Made by a program: the position numbers and the translations under genes | In this document: positions 1-6,326 of the stretch, one piece after another | Layout of the letters: each line of letters begins with the position of its first letter | Numbering within the stretch: the first letter of the stretch is position 1 | Assembly: GCA_027019685.1 (NCBI GenBank) | Contig: JALUWH010000200.1 | Location: 1 to 9,493 of the forward strand | Direction of reading: 5' to 3' | Source of the DNA: Ghiorsea sp. | GTDB lineage: Bacteria > Pseudomonadota > Zetaproteobacteria > Mariprofundales > Mariprofundaceae | DNA: 9,493 bases | The notes under the pieces: model-generated | What the model was told of the DNA's origin: nothing | Databases searched by the model: none | The model's input: the letters and a program-made list of their open reading frames with translations, nothing else

Positions 1-1
1 G

Positions 2-1324
2 GGTTTGCATGAAATCATGGATTTATTCACCGATATTCCAAAAGAATTTCATACCAAGCTCGGCAGCCTTGATTTACCTGATGCTTTATCTGAAGCAGGT
101 ATTGTAAAGAAGTTCACCAAAGCGGCAGAGAAAAATAGACATGCTGGCAATACGCGCTGTTTCTTGGGTGGCGGCACATATCATCATTTTGTGCCAGCGG
201 TGGTGGATTATGTGATTTCGCGTGGTGAGTTTTTAACCGCCTACACACCATATCAACCTGAAATTGCCCAAGGTACACTTCAAGCCTTGTTTGAATATCA
301 AACCATGATTGCGCGGCTTACTGGTATGGATGTATCCAATGCATCGATGTATGAAGCAGCAACAGCAACGGCAGAAGCTGCATTGATGGCACGGCGTGTG
401 ACCCGCAAAACACGTACCGTGATTGCAGGTTCAGTAAATCCTCGTTATCGCACGGTAACTGAAAACTATTTATCCCGTCTAGAAGGTGATTATGTTGAAG
501 TGGGTATGGGCCAACATGGTACGGATTTAAGCCAAGTGATTGCAGCAATGGATGACCAAACAGCATGTGTGATTGTGCAATATCCTGATTTTTATGGTTC
601 AGTATATGATTTAGCACCATTGCGCGAAGCATGCGATGCCCATAAATGTTTGATGGTGGTGGCGTTCTCCGATGTGAGTGCATTTGGTTTGATTGAGTCA
701 CCGGGTGCATATGGTGCTGATATTGCGGTGGGTTCAGGTCAGGCTTTGGGTATTCCTATGGCGTTTGGTGGCCCACACTTGGGTGTGTTTGCTTGTAAGC
801 AGAAGTATTTGCGTCAAATGCCAGGTCGTGTGTGTGGTCTAACTACGGATGCGGATGGTAAACGTGGTTTTGTGCTTACATTATCCACGCGTGAGCAGCA
901 TATTCGCCGTGAAAAAGCGACTTCAAACATTTGTACTAATCAAGGTTTGATGTGTACCGCAGCAGCAACTTATATGACGTTGATGGGTGATGCAGGCTTA
1001 GAGACTGTCGCCAATCATTCGGCAGCAGCCTTGGATTTATTGGTGTCGAAATTGCCAAGCGGTGTGGTGGCAGCAGATGGTGTACACTACAATGAAACCG
1101 TGCTCACATTTGTTAGCCAAGAAAAACGCGATGCATTTATAAATGAGGCGCGCAAGCAAGATGTTTTCGCAGGTATTCCACTGGAAACCATCGAAAAAGG
1201 TGCAGAACAGATTGATGGGAATAGGCACCTATTGGTGGCGACCACGGAAATGATTGAGGAAGACGATATCAACGACTACATCAATGCGATAAAAGTAAGC
1301 GCTGCGATGGAGGTGGCGTTATGA
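2..1324 (+). CDS. gcvPA: Glycine dehydrogenase (decarboxylating) subunit 1, 5'-truncated by window edge
   Basis: This is the N-terminal half of the split P-protein of the glycine cleavage system, a cytoplasmic PLP enzyme. Together with GcvPB it decarboxylates glycine and loads the aminomethyl group onto the lipoyl arm of GcvH. Family hallmarks are visible: GGGTYHHFVPAVV near visible residues 55-67, YTPYQPEIAQGTLQ at 80-93, and the GSGQALGIPMAFGGPHLGVF stretch around 242-261 (numbering from the TTG at 5). The frame is open to the left edge. Family members usually carry about 20 more residues before the EIMDLFTDIP segment, so the TTG at 5 and ATG at 17 are probably internal and the true start lies outside the window. 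The 3' end overlaps gcvPB by four bases (ATGA at 1321-1324), which suggests translational coupling. Identification is from family knowledge and is firm; the missing N-terminus is inferred. Confidence 0.96.
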   Translation, partial: GLHEIMDLFTDIPKEFHTKLGSLDLPDALSEAGIVKKFTKAAEKNRHAGNTRCFLGGGTYHHFVPAVVDYVISRGEFLTAYTPYQPEIAQGTLQALFEYQTMIARLTGMDVSNASMYEAATATAEAALMARRVTRKTRTVIAGSVNPRYRTVTENYLSRLEGDYVEVGMGQHGTDLSQVIAAMDDQTACVIVQYPDFYGSVYDLAPLREACDAHKCLMVVAFSDVSAFGLIESPGAYGADIAVGSGQALGIPMAFGGPHLGVFACKQKYLRQMPGRVCGLTTDADGKRGFVLTLSTREQHIRREKATSNICTNQGLMCTAAATYMTLMGDAGLETVANHSAAALDLLVSKLPSGVVAADGVHYNETVLTFVSQEKRDAFINEARKQDVFAGIPLETIEKGAEQIDGNRHLLVATTEMIEEDDINDYINAIKVSAAMEVAL

Positions 1325-2811
1325 GTACTGATGTGCAAACCAACAAGTATTCCGCAACCTCAGGCATTCAGCAAGAAGAGCCATTATTGTTTGAACACGC
1401 CCATGAAGCACCTGAATCCATCAGCCTTCCCGGTGTGCAGGGCAAAGCACCATCCAGCTTGGATGCGTTTAAGCGTAAAACCGCTGCCAATATCCCTGGC
1501 TTATCCGAACCTGAAACGGTGCGTCATTTTGTACGTTTAAGCCAATGGAATCACGGCATTGAAACAGGTTTTTATCCGTTGGGTTCGTGTACCATGAAAT
1601 ATAATCCACGTGTGAATGAGCAAATTGCGAGGTTACCAGGTTTGGCACATGTGCATCCTGACCAGCCTGAAGATTCAGTGCAGGGTATTTTGGGTTTATT
1701 GTATGAGTTGCAAGGTTGGCTGACTGAAATATCAGGTTTTAAAGATGTGACTTTACAACCAGCAGCAGGCGCACATGGTGAGCTTGTTGGTTTGATGATG
1801 ATTCGTAAATGCTTGGATGCGCGTGGCGAGCAAAGCCGCAAAAAAGTGCTTGTACCTGATTCAGCGCACGGCACCAACCCTGCGTCAGCAGCATTATGTG
1901 GCATGTACACGGTTGAAATTAAATCGGGTGCGGATGGGCGCATTGATTTGGATGAACTGAAAAAGCATTTGGATGATGATGTTGCAGCATTGATGATGAC
2001 CAATCCGAACACGGCAGGCACATTTGAATCGGACATCAAAGAAATATGCCAGCTTGTGCATGATGCGGGTGGTTTGGTGTATGGCGATGGGGCAAACTTG
2101 AATGCATTGGTTGGCGTGGCTAGGCCGGGTGATATGGGATTGGATTGTTTGCATATCAATGTACACAAAACATTTTCCACACCGCATGGTGGTGGTGGCC
2201 CGGGTGCTGGCCCTGTGGCTGTGAATGACACACTCAAACCATTTTTGCCAGTTCCTCGTATTGAAAAAGATGGTGATGTGTTCAAGGTGATTACAGAAGA
2301 TGAGCAATCCATTGGTTCTGTGCTTAGCACCTTGGGGCAAACAGGCGTGTATATGCGTGCCAATGCTTATATTTCTGCCTTTGGGCATAATCATATTCAT
2401 AAAATTGCGCAAGATGCGGTGCTCAATGCCAATTATGTATTAAGCCGACTTAAAGATGTGTACCACGTACCGTTTGAGGGTTTGTGCAAACATGAATGCC
2501 TGCTTACCGATGAATGGCAAAATAAACATGGCGTAAAAACTTTGGATATTGCAAAACGGCTCATTGATTTGGGCTTTCATCCCATGACAGTGTATTTCCC
2601 ACTGATTGTACATGGTGCGATGTTGATTGAACCCACGGAAACAGAATCCAAAGAAACCTTGGACTCATTCTGCGATGCCATGCTTGAGATTGCAGCGCAA
2701 TGTGAAGCGGGGGATACGCAGGCTTTGCATGATGCGCCAGTGAAACCGATTCGCCGCCGTTTGGATGAAACGCAAGCGGCACGTAAACCAGTATTGGTTT
2801 GGCAAGATTAA
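1321..2811 (+). CDS. gcvPB: Glycine dehydrogenase (decarboxylating) subunit 2
   Basis: This is the C-terminal, PLP-carrying half of the split P-protein. It forms the active glycine decarboxylase with GcvPA and works with the H, T and L proteins in one-carbon metabolism. The 496-residue length is normal for the family. Visible signatures are GFYPLGSCTMKYNP (83-96), QPAAGAHGE (146-154), SAHGTNPASA (181-190), YGDGANLNA (254-262) and HINVHKTFSTPHGGGGPG (278-295), where Lys283 is the expected PLP Schiff-base lysine. The C-terminus keeps the typical RRLDE...ARKP ending. The ATG at 1321 overlaps the gcvPA stop, and GGAGGTGG just upstream can serve as its ribosome-binding site. No catalytic residue appears to be missing. 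The gene is very likely part of a gcvT-gcvH-gcvPA-gcvPB type operon whose first genes lie outside the window (inference). Confidence 0.97.
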   Translation: MSTDVQTNKYSATSGIQQEEPLLFEHAHEAPESISLPGVQGKAPSSLDAFKRKTAANIPGLSEPETVRHFVRLSQWNHGIETGFYPLGSCTMKYNPRVNEQIARLPGLAHVHPDQPEDSVQGILGLLYELQGWLTEISGFKDVTLQPAAGAHGELVGLMMIRKCLDARGEQSRKKVLVPDSAHGTNPASAALCGMYTVEIKSGADGRIDLDELKKHLDDDVAALMMTNPNTAGTFESDIKEICQLVHDAGGLVYGDGANLNALVGVARPGDMGLDCLHINVHKTFSTPHGGGGPGAGPVAVNDTLKPFLPVPRIEKDGDVFKVITEDEQSIGSVLSTLGQTGVYMRANAYISAFGHNHIHKIAQDAVLNANYVLSRLKDVYHVPFEGLCKHECLLTDEWQNKHGVKTLDIAKRLIDLGFHPMTVYFPLIVHGAMLIEPTETESKETLDSFCDAMLEIAAQCEAGDTQALHDAPVKPIRRRLDETQAARKPVLVWQD

Positions 2812-2812
2812 T

Positions 2813-3184
2813 TTGAAACAGTTTCATAAGCTATTAAGTTTATTAGCTACGATGGTCTTAGTAGTTTATGGGCTATTTCTTTTGAATCATGTTTTTTATT
2901 CACTTTGGTCATCTACTGCCGGGATTTCTCCAAATCAATATGAGGCGATATGGTATCAAGAAGCACTAAGTAGCTTTACATATGCTGTACTAGTTTTCTT
3001 TTTAGCATTTTTAACACGGGTTAAATGGGAGCGTATCAAATCAAACAGGTGTATTCATGCATCTATCTTAATTGTTGTACTGTTTTTGGCATTTCCTCAT
3101 GTGAGGGAATACATTCTAATTGATAGTTGTTTAGATAGTGGTGGAACTTGGTCTTATAAGTATTTCCAGTGTTCGATGGAATGA
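2813..3184 (+). CDS. Small AT-rich membrane protein with C-terminal CLDSGGTW motif, function unknown
   Basis: I do not recognise this gene. From a TTG start at 2813, one base after the gcvPB stop, it encodes 123 residues. Three hydrophobic segments are visible at about 7-29, 52-68 and 81-96, separated by a short basic stretch (RVKWERIKSNR, 69-79). A conserved-looking tail follows: IDSCLDSGGTWSYKYFQC (103-120), with two cysteines, a GG pair and a Trp. I recall similar C-L-D-x-G-G-x-W...C endings in small membrane or exported proteobacterial proteins, but this is unverified. The start is uncertain: the same frame has an ATG at 2765, but that would read 47 bp out of frame through the conserved gcvPB tail; an ATG at 2852 would remove most of the first membrane segment. 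No convincing Shine-Dalgarno precedes any of the three, so coupling to gcvPB is plausible. By hand count GC is about 34%, clearly below gcvPB (about 52% in a 120-base sample), which hints at recent acquisition or relaxed selection. Confidence 0.6.
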   Translation: MKQFHKLLSLLATMVLVVYGLFLLNHVFYSLWSSTAGISPNQYEAIWYQEALSSFTYAVLVFFLAFLTRVKWERIKSNRCIHASILIVVLFLAFPHVREYILIDSCLDSGGTWSYKYFQCSME

Positions 3185-3185
3185 A

Positions 3186-3227
3186 GTGTTTTGTTCATTT
3201 TTGCGCAGCCAAAAACGAACCAAAAAC
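3186..3227. repeat. Imperfect A/T-rich hairpin just after the small membrane gene
   Basis: The arms 3186-3203 and 3210-3227 are complementary at 15 of 18 positions around a six-base loop (CGCAGC), starting two bases past the stop codon of the preceding gene. It could help end or stabilise the upstream transcript. However, the stem is rich in A-T pairs and is not followed by a clean T-run, so it is not a textbook intrinsic terminator. It opens the cluster of repeat-like modules in the gene-free stretch 3185-3575. Confidence 0.5.
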
Positions 3228-3230
3228 CTG

Positions 3231-3339
3231 CCCCTAAATACCTGCGTATTCCCTCATCAGCAAACAAAAGCGGGCGCAGAATAAAACATTCTGCTTTATC
3301 CCTTCTTTTGTTTGTGCTTCGGCGCAGCTATAGCAGGGG
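3231..3339. repeat. Large imperfect palindrome (possible MITE- or BIME-like element)
   Basis: Five nested complementary segments share nearly one centre of symmetry (about 3286). They are CCCCT 3231-3235 with AGGGG 3335-3339; CTGCG 3242-3246 with CGCAG 3323-3327; CAAACAAAAG 3261-3270 with CTTTTGTTTG 3305-3314; GGG 3272-3274 with CCC 3300-3302; and GCAGAAT 3276-3282 with ATTCTGC 3288-3294 around an AAAAC loop. As RNA this could fold into one long interrupted hairpin. No protein-coding signal is convincing here. The shape resembles non-coding dispersed palindromic elements of bacterial chromosomes. Whether it recurs elsewhere in the genome cannot be seen from one window. Confidence 0.55.
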
Positions 3340-3344
3340 AGGAG

Positions 3345-3402
3345 TGTCATTTCAAGCTTGTCGAGAAATCTATAAGATGCCTCCACGGTGGTCGGCATGA
3401 CA
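3345..3402. repeat. Palindromic element with TGTCAT/ATGACA ends
   Basis: TGTCAT at 3345-3350 is mirrored by ATGACA at 3397-3402, and the centre holds the perfect ATCT-ATA-AGAT palindrome at 3368-3378. Both pairs share a centre near 3373. A secondary palindrome, CCAC-G-GTGG, sits at 3383-3391. The layout resembles the family of short dispersed repeats starting GTCATT(C/T)C and ending (G)ATGAC that I recall from many environmental bacterial genomes; that resemblance is from memory only. No ORF in it looks real. Confidence 0.5.
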
Positions 3403-3410
3403 AGTTAAAT

Positions 3411-3490
3411 AAACTCTGCGTAACTCTGCGACCTGTGATGAATTTACCAAAGGTAAAGAAGCCTACCCCTTGCGGGTGCTGCGGTGAAAA
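3411..3490. repeat. CTCTGCG tandem repeat and small hairpins upstream of the MFS gene
   Basis: AACTCTGCG occurs twice in tandem with a 10-bp period (3412-3420 and 3422-3430), and a related GCTGCGGTGAAAAAAT stretch lies at about 3478-3493. Between them are two small inverted repeats: TTTACC-AAA-GGTAAA (3443-3457, perfect) and ACCC-CTTGC-GGGT (3465-3477). The reading is of a non-coding dispersed repeat, perhaps interrupted by the hairpin-bearing segment. From here to 3575 I see only a direct repeat, GTGACAA, at 3512 and 3542 and the ribosome-binding site of the next gene. No promoter is convincing in that stretch. Confidence 0.4.
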
Positions 3491-3575
3491 AATAAATCTA
3501 ACCTTTCAGAAGTGACAAGTAGCATTGAAAGCGTAAGCTTCGTGACAACTTATTATATATGAAGGTTCTCTATCC

Positions 3576-4982
3576 ATGGCAAAATCAGATAAATCAACAA
3601 AAGCATCAGGCATGAACGCGCAAGAGCGCAAATCTGTCAGCGCATTATCCAGTATCTTTGCGCTGCGCATGATGGGTTTATTTTTAATTCTCCCAGTATT
3701 CTCAACTTATGCGCACGGTCTTAAAGGTGCGTTAGAGCATCCCGAGTTGGTGGGTATTGCGCTTGGTGCGTATGGCTTAACCCAAGCGCTGTTCCAAATT
3801 CCATTTGGTATGATGTCGGACAAGTTTGGGCGTAAACCTGTGATTGCAGTAGGCATGATTATCTTTGCTATTGGTAGTGTGATGGCGGGTATGGCCGATG
3901 ATATTATGGGTGTGTTGATTGGGCGTATTATTCAAGGCTCGGGTGCTGTGGCAGCAGCCGTGATTGCATTAACTGCCGATTTAACCCGAGAAGAACATCG
4001 CACCAAGGCCATGGCGAGCATTGGTATTACGATTGGTTTATCGTTTGCTGTTTCTATGGCGATTGCTCCAATCTTAAATGAGTGGGTGGGTGTGTCAGGT
4101 ATCTTTATGCTGACGGCAGGGTTCTCGCTTCTATCTATATTAGTATTGTATCTTGTTGTACCAGAGCCAGAAAATACAGGGCATCATTCCGACAGTGAAG
4201 TAACATCAAGCATGTTTAAAGAAGTATTGCGTGATGGCGCATTGCTACGTTTGGATGCGGGGGTATTTGTCTTGCATATGTCGCTGACAGCATTGTTTGT
4301 TGTGCTGCCTTTAGTATTGATTAGTAATGATTTGTTACCACAAGCTGAGCAGTGGAAGCTGTATTTACCTGTGATGTTGTTAGCGTTTGCGTTGATGGTT
4401 CCCTTTATTATTGTTGCAGAAGCCAAGCGCAAAATGAAGCAGGTCTTTTTATCGGCAATTGCCATGTTAATTATTGCAAGCCTGATGTTTGCTTGGGCGC
4501 ATGACTCACTTTGGTGGGTTGCTGCTGCATTGTTGGTTTTCTTTACAGGGTTTAATACTTTAGAAGCCAGTATGCCATCGCTTGTGTCGAAATACGCACC
4601 AGCGGGTGCAAAAGGTACGGCTGTGGGTGTATTTAATACATCACAATTCTTTGGAGCATTTATCGGCGGGGTGTTGGGTGGCTTCTTGTACGACCCCATT
4701 GTGCAAAACTTTGCAACGGTCTTTTATGTGGTGGCGGCAATGTTGACGGTTTGGTGGTTGATTGCATTAACCATGGCGCAACCGCCTTATGTAGCAACCA
4801 TAACTTTGCGTGTGGATGCTAAAGATGAACAGCATGCACAACGGATCACCGAACAATTGCTTGCGATTGATGGTGTGGCAGAAGTGCGGGTGATGATTGA
4901 TGAAGGTGCTGCGTACTGCAAGATTGATAAGAAAGTGATTGATGAAGATGAGCTTGTAACCAAGGCAGCAACGCTTATATAA
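3576..4982 (+). CDS. yajR: YajR-type MFS transporter with C-terminal YAM domain
   Basis: A 468-residue inner-membrane transporter of the major facilitator superfamily. About twelve hydrophobic segments are visible between residues 25 and 400. Motif A is clear in the loop after the second segment (G78-MMS-D82-KFG-R86-K87). LTREEHRTKAMA (136-147), VPFIIVAEAKRKMKQVF (275-291) and PAGAKGTAVGVFNTSQFFG (342-360) match what I recall of E. coli YajR. The last 65 or so residues (about 404-468) form a soluble domain with the AYCKID...V pattern of the ferredoxin-like YAM domain, which distinguishes YajR from generic drug/H+ antiporters. The substrate is unknown in the family, and I assign none. The ATG at 3576 follows GAAGG (3561-3565) with 10-base spacing. 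It stands after the repeat cluster, so it probably has its own promoter, but none is obvious. It may be co-transcribed with the two downstream membrane genes, 53 bp away. Confidence 0.88.
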   Translation: MAKSDKSTKASGMNAQERKSVSALSSIFALRMMGLFLILPVFSTYAHGLKGALEHPELVGIALGAYGLTQALFQIPFGMMSDKFGRKPVIAVGMIIFAIGSVMAGMADDIMGVLIGRIIQGSGAVAAAVIALTADLTREEHRTKAMASIGITIGLSFAVSMAIAPILNEWVGVSGIFMLTAGFSLLSILVLYLVVPEPENTGHHSDSEVTSSMFKEVLRDGALLRLDAGVFVLHMSLTALFVVLPLVLISNDLLPQAEQWKLYLPVMLLAFALMVPFIIVAEAKRKMKQVFLSAIAMLIIASLMFAWAHDSLWWVAAALLVFFTGFNTLEASMPSLVSKYAPAGAKGTAVGVFNTSQFFGAFIGGVLGGFLYDPIVQNFATVFYVVAAMLTVWWLIALTMAQPPYVATITLRVDAKDEQHAQRITEQLLAIDGVAEVRVMIDEGAAYCKIDKKVIDEDELVTKAATLI

Positions 4983-5000
4983 CTGGCAAGCCTTTTGCTT

Positions 5001-5032
5001 TACCTCTCTATTACACGTTTAATAGAGAGGTA
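5001..5032 (+). promoter_or_regulatory. Perfect 13-bp hairpin covering the ribosome-binding site of the YqhA-like gene
   Basis: TACCTCTCTATTA (5001-5013) and TAATAGAGAGGTA (5020-5032) are exact reverse complements around a six-base loop (CACGTT). The only good Shine-Dalgarno for the gene starting at 5036, GAGAGG (5025-5030), lies entirely in the 3' arm, so the folded RNA would hide it. There is no T-run after the stem on either strand, so a standard intrinsic terminator is less likely. Alternatives are an RNA thermometer or other translational switch, a dimeric repressor operator, or a transcript-end structure for yajR. The sequence pairing is directly seen; the role is inferred. Confidence 0.55.
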
Positions 5033-5035
5033 GGT

Positions 5036-5548
5036 ATGAAAAGTTTATTTGAATCAATGTTGTGGAACTCACGGTATGTTGTGATGTTAGCCGTTGTGTC
5101 ATCCATTGTAGGCATGTTGCTATTATTTTTGTTGTCCGCTGCAGATATGGGGCATTTGGCCATTGATTATGTTGAGATGACATTCTTTGGCAAAGATTAC
5201 CCTAATTTTCATACAAGAGCAGTTAGTCATATTATTACAGCGGTTGATGATTTCTTACTGGCTACGGTGCTGTTGATTTTTGCGCTTGGTCTTTATGAAT
5301 TGTTTATTGATAAGATTGAGATTGCGCATGGGGATAAATCTTCAAGTAATATTTTAGTGATTAATACGCTTGATGATTTAAAAGATCGTTTAGGCAAAGT
5401 TATTCTGATGATTCTGATTGTAGCCTTCTTTAAAAACGTGCTGCATGTGACTTTTGATGACCCTTTAAACATATTATATATGGGCACAGGTATTTTGATG
5501 GTTTCGTTGGCGAGTTATTTTAGCCATAAGTCAAGTGCAAAACATTAG
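5036..5548 (+). CDS. YqhA / UPF0114 family membrane protein
   Basis: A 170-residue inner-membrane protein of the uncharacterised YqhA (UPF0114) family, close to the usual family length (about 165). Family-like features are the ESMLWNSRYVVML opening (6-18), the conserved DDFLLATVLLIFALGLYELF segment (71-90), TLDDLKDRLGKVILMILIVAFF (111-132) and a final hydrophobic stretch (about 143-161). Hydrophobic segments at about 14-35, 71-91, 120-135 and 143-161 suggest four membrane spans. No enzymatic motif is visible and no biochemical role is established for the family. The ATG at 5036 lies five bases after GAGAGG, which is embedded in the hairpin described at 5001-5032, so translation may be conditional. 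Only five bases separate its stop from the potassium-channel-like gene, so the two are almost certainly co-transcribed and may work together (inference). Confidence 0.85.
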   Translation: MKSLFESMLWNSRYVVMLAVVSSIVGMLLLFLLSAADMGHLAIDYVEMTFFGKDYPNFHTRAVSHIITAVDDFLLATVLLIFALGLYELFIDKIEIAHGDKSSSNILVINTLDDLKDRLGKVILMILIVAFFKNVLHVTFDDPLNILYMGTGILMVSLASYFSHKSSAKH

Positions 5549-5553
5549 ACTTC

Positions 5554-6300
5554 ATGGACAAAGAGTTTAAACATATCTTATTGAAGAAGGTGCTAGATGC
5601 ATTGTTGCTGACAGTTACCTTGGTTGCAGTGGGTGCACCGTTTTGGAAGGCTGCGCCTGACTGGTTAAGTGTGGGCATACTTTTTTTATTTGTTTTTCTT
5701 TTCTTTTTACGTTGGTTCGTTTCTGATGATAAACATGGTTATTTAAGAGCGAACTGGCTGGACCTAGTGTTGGTGGTATTACTGTCCTCTCCTTTTTTGC
5801 GTTTACTGGTGGCATTTAAAGTTGCTGGTTTAGGTCCTGTATTACGCTTGAGCGCAGTATTTCGTAAGAATAGGCATAAACTTTTACATTTATTGGTGTT
5901 GTCGGGAGAAAGTTTGCCAGCAGCTTTAGCACTCGTGTTTGGCGTGGTATTTTTGTTCGGTGCAGGTATGTTTCTTTTGGAGCAAGATATAAACCCAGAT
6001 TTTTCAACAGTGAGTGATGGTTTATGGTGGGCATTTGTTACACTCACCACAGTGGGTTATGGTGATATTGTGCCGATTACGCCTTCAGGTAGAATATTGG
6101 CTGTGCTGACTATGATTTTTGGTATAACGCTCTATTCATTGATGATTGCAAATTTAACCTACTTTGTAGAGCAAATAAGCTCAGATGATACTGATAAAGA
6201 TAGTAGAAATAACAAGCTAAGAAAAAAGTTGACAGTGGATGTGCTCGCCCCTAAGGTTCGCCGCCCTCGGAAGCTGCGTCTTAAAAAAACAAAGATGTAA
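5554..6300 (+). CDS. Potassium-channel-like ion transporter (TVGYGD filter)
   Basis: A 248-residue integral membrane protein with a canonical K+ selectivity filter, TTVGYGD, at 165-171. It is preceded by a pore helix (SDGLWWAFVTLT, 154-165) and followed by an S6-like segment (about 180-204). Upstream hydrophobic segments at about 13-30, 38-56, 68-80, 82-100 and 122-143 give a six-segment, voltage-gated-like layout. The S4 region (83-109) carries basic residues R83, K89, R98, R104, K105, R107 and K109, but not in the regular every-third pattern of classic voltage sensors, so gating is uncertain. There is no RCK/TrkA-N domain. The protein ends in a short, strongly basic tail (about 222-248). 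The start ATG at 5554 has no evident Shine-Dalgarno and sits five bases after the YqhA-like stop, so translational coupling is likely. Its stop is 26 bases before rpsL, an unusual neighbour for a ribosomal operon. Confidence 0.88.
   Translation: MDKEFKHILLKKVLDALLLTVTLVAVGAPFWKAAPDWLSVGILFLFVFLFFLRWFVSDDKHGYLRANWLDLVLVVLLSSPFLRLLVAFKVAGLGPVLRLSAVFRKNRHKLLHLLVLSGESLPAALALVFGVVFLFGAGMFLLEQDINPDFSTVSDGLWWAFVTLTTVGYGDIVPITPSGRILAVLTMIFGITLYSLMIANLTYFVEQISSDDTDKDSRNNKLRKKLTVDVLAPKVRRPRKLRLKKTKM
6229..6257 (+). promoter_or_regulatory. Candidate sigma-70 promoter for the str operon, inside the channel gene
   Basis: A consensus -35 box TTGACA (6229-6234) is followed, after exactly 17 bases, by TAAGGT (6252-6257), which keeps the key T, A and final T of the -10 box. 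The bases just after it (TCGCCGCCCTCGG, 6258-6270) form a GC-rich discriminator, a known trait of stringently controlled ribosomal promoters. Transcription would begin near 6264 and leave a leader of about 60 nt before rpsL. The element overlaps codons of the channel's basic tail. Activity is inferred; the -10 match is only partial. Confidence 0.45.
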
Positions 6301-6326
6301 GTAGAGGAAAGTTTTAAGAGGTAACG

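Noticed and set aside
5..19. TTG at 5 or ATG at 17 as the true start of gcvPA
   Set aside because: The frame is open to the window edge and family members extend about 20 residues further upstream. The gene is better treated as truncated by the window.
1572..2363. 263-codon open frame on the minus strand opposite gcvPB
   Set aside because: It mirrors the strongly conserved gcvPB frame, has a Pro/Ser/Cys-rich composition with no recognisable motif, and shows no ribosome-binding site. It is a shadow of the real gene.
3411..3490. CRISPR array
   Set aside because: There are only two adjacent 9-bp repeats with a 10-bp period, no spacers of regular length and no cas genes.
3191..3515. Two short plus-strand open frames (3191-3400 and 3312-3515) in the gene-free stretch
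   Set aside because: Both run through the palindromic modules, have no ribosome-binding site, and give low-complexity basic/Cys translations; the CGCCGEK-like end of the second is encoded by repeat sequence.
3525..3556. TTGAAA (3525-3530) with TATTAT (3551-3556) as the yajR promoter
   Set aside because: The spacer would be 20 bp, and the start point would fall on the Shine-Dalgarno at 3561-3565, leaving an implausibly short leader.
5001..5032. Standard intrinsic terminator for yajR
   Set aside because: The stem is perfect but no T-run follows on either strand, and its 3' arm contains the next gene's ribosome-binding site, so I list it as a regulatory hairpin instead; a role in transcript ending is not excluded.
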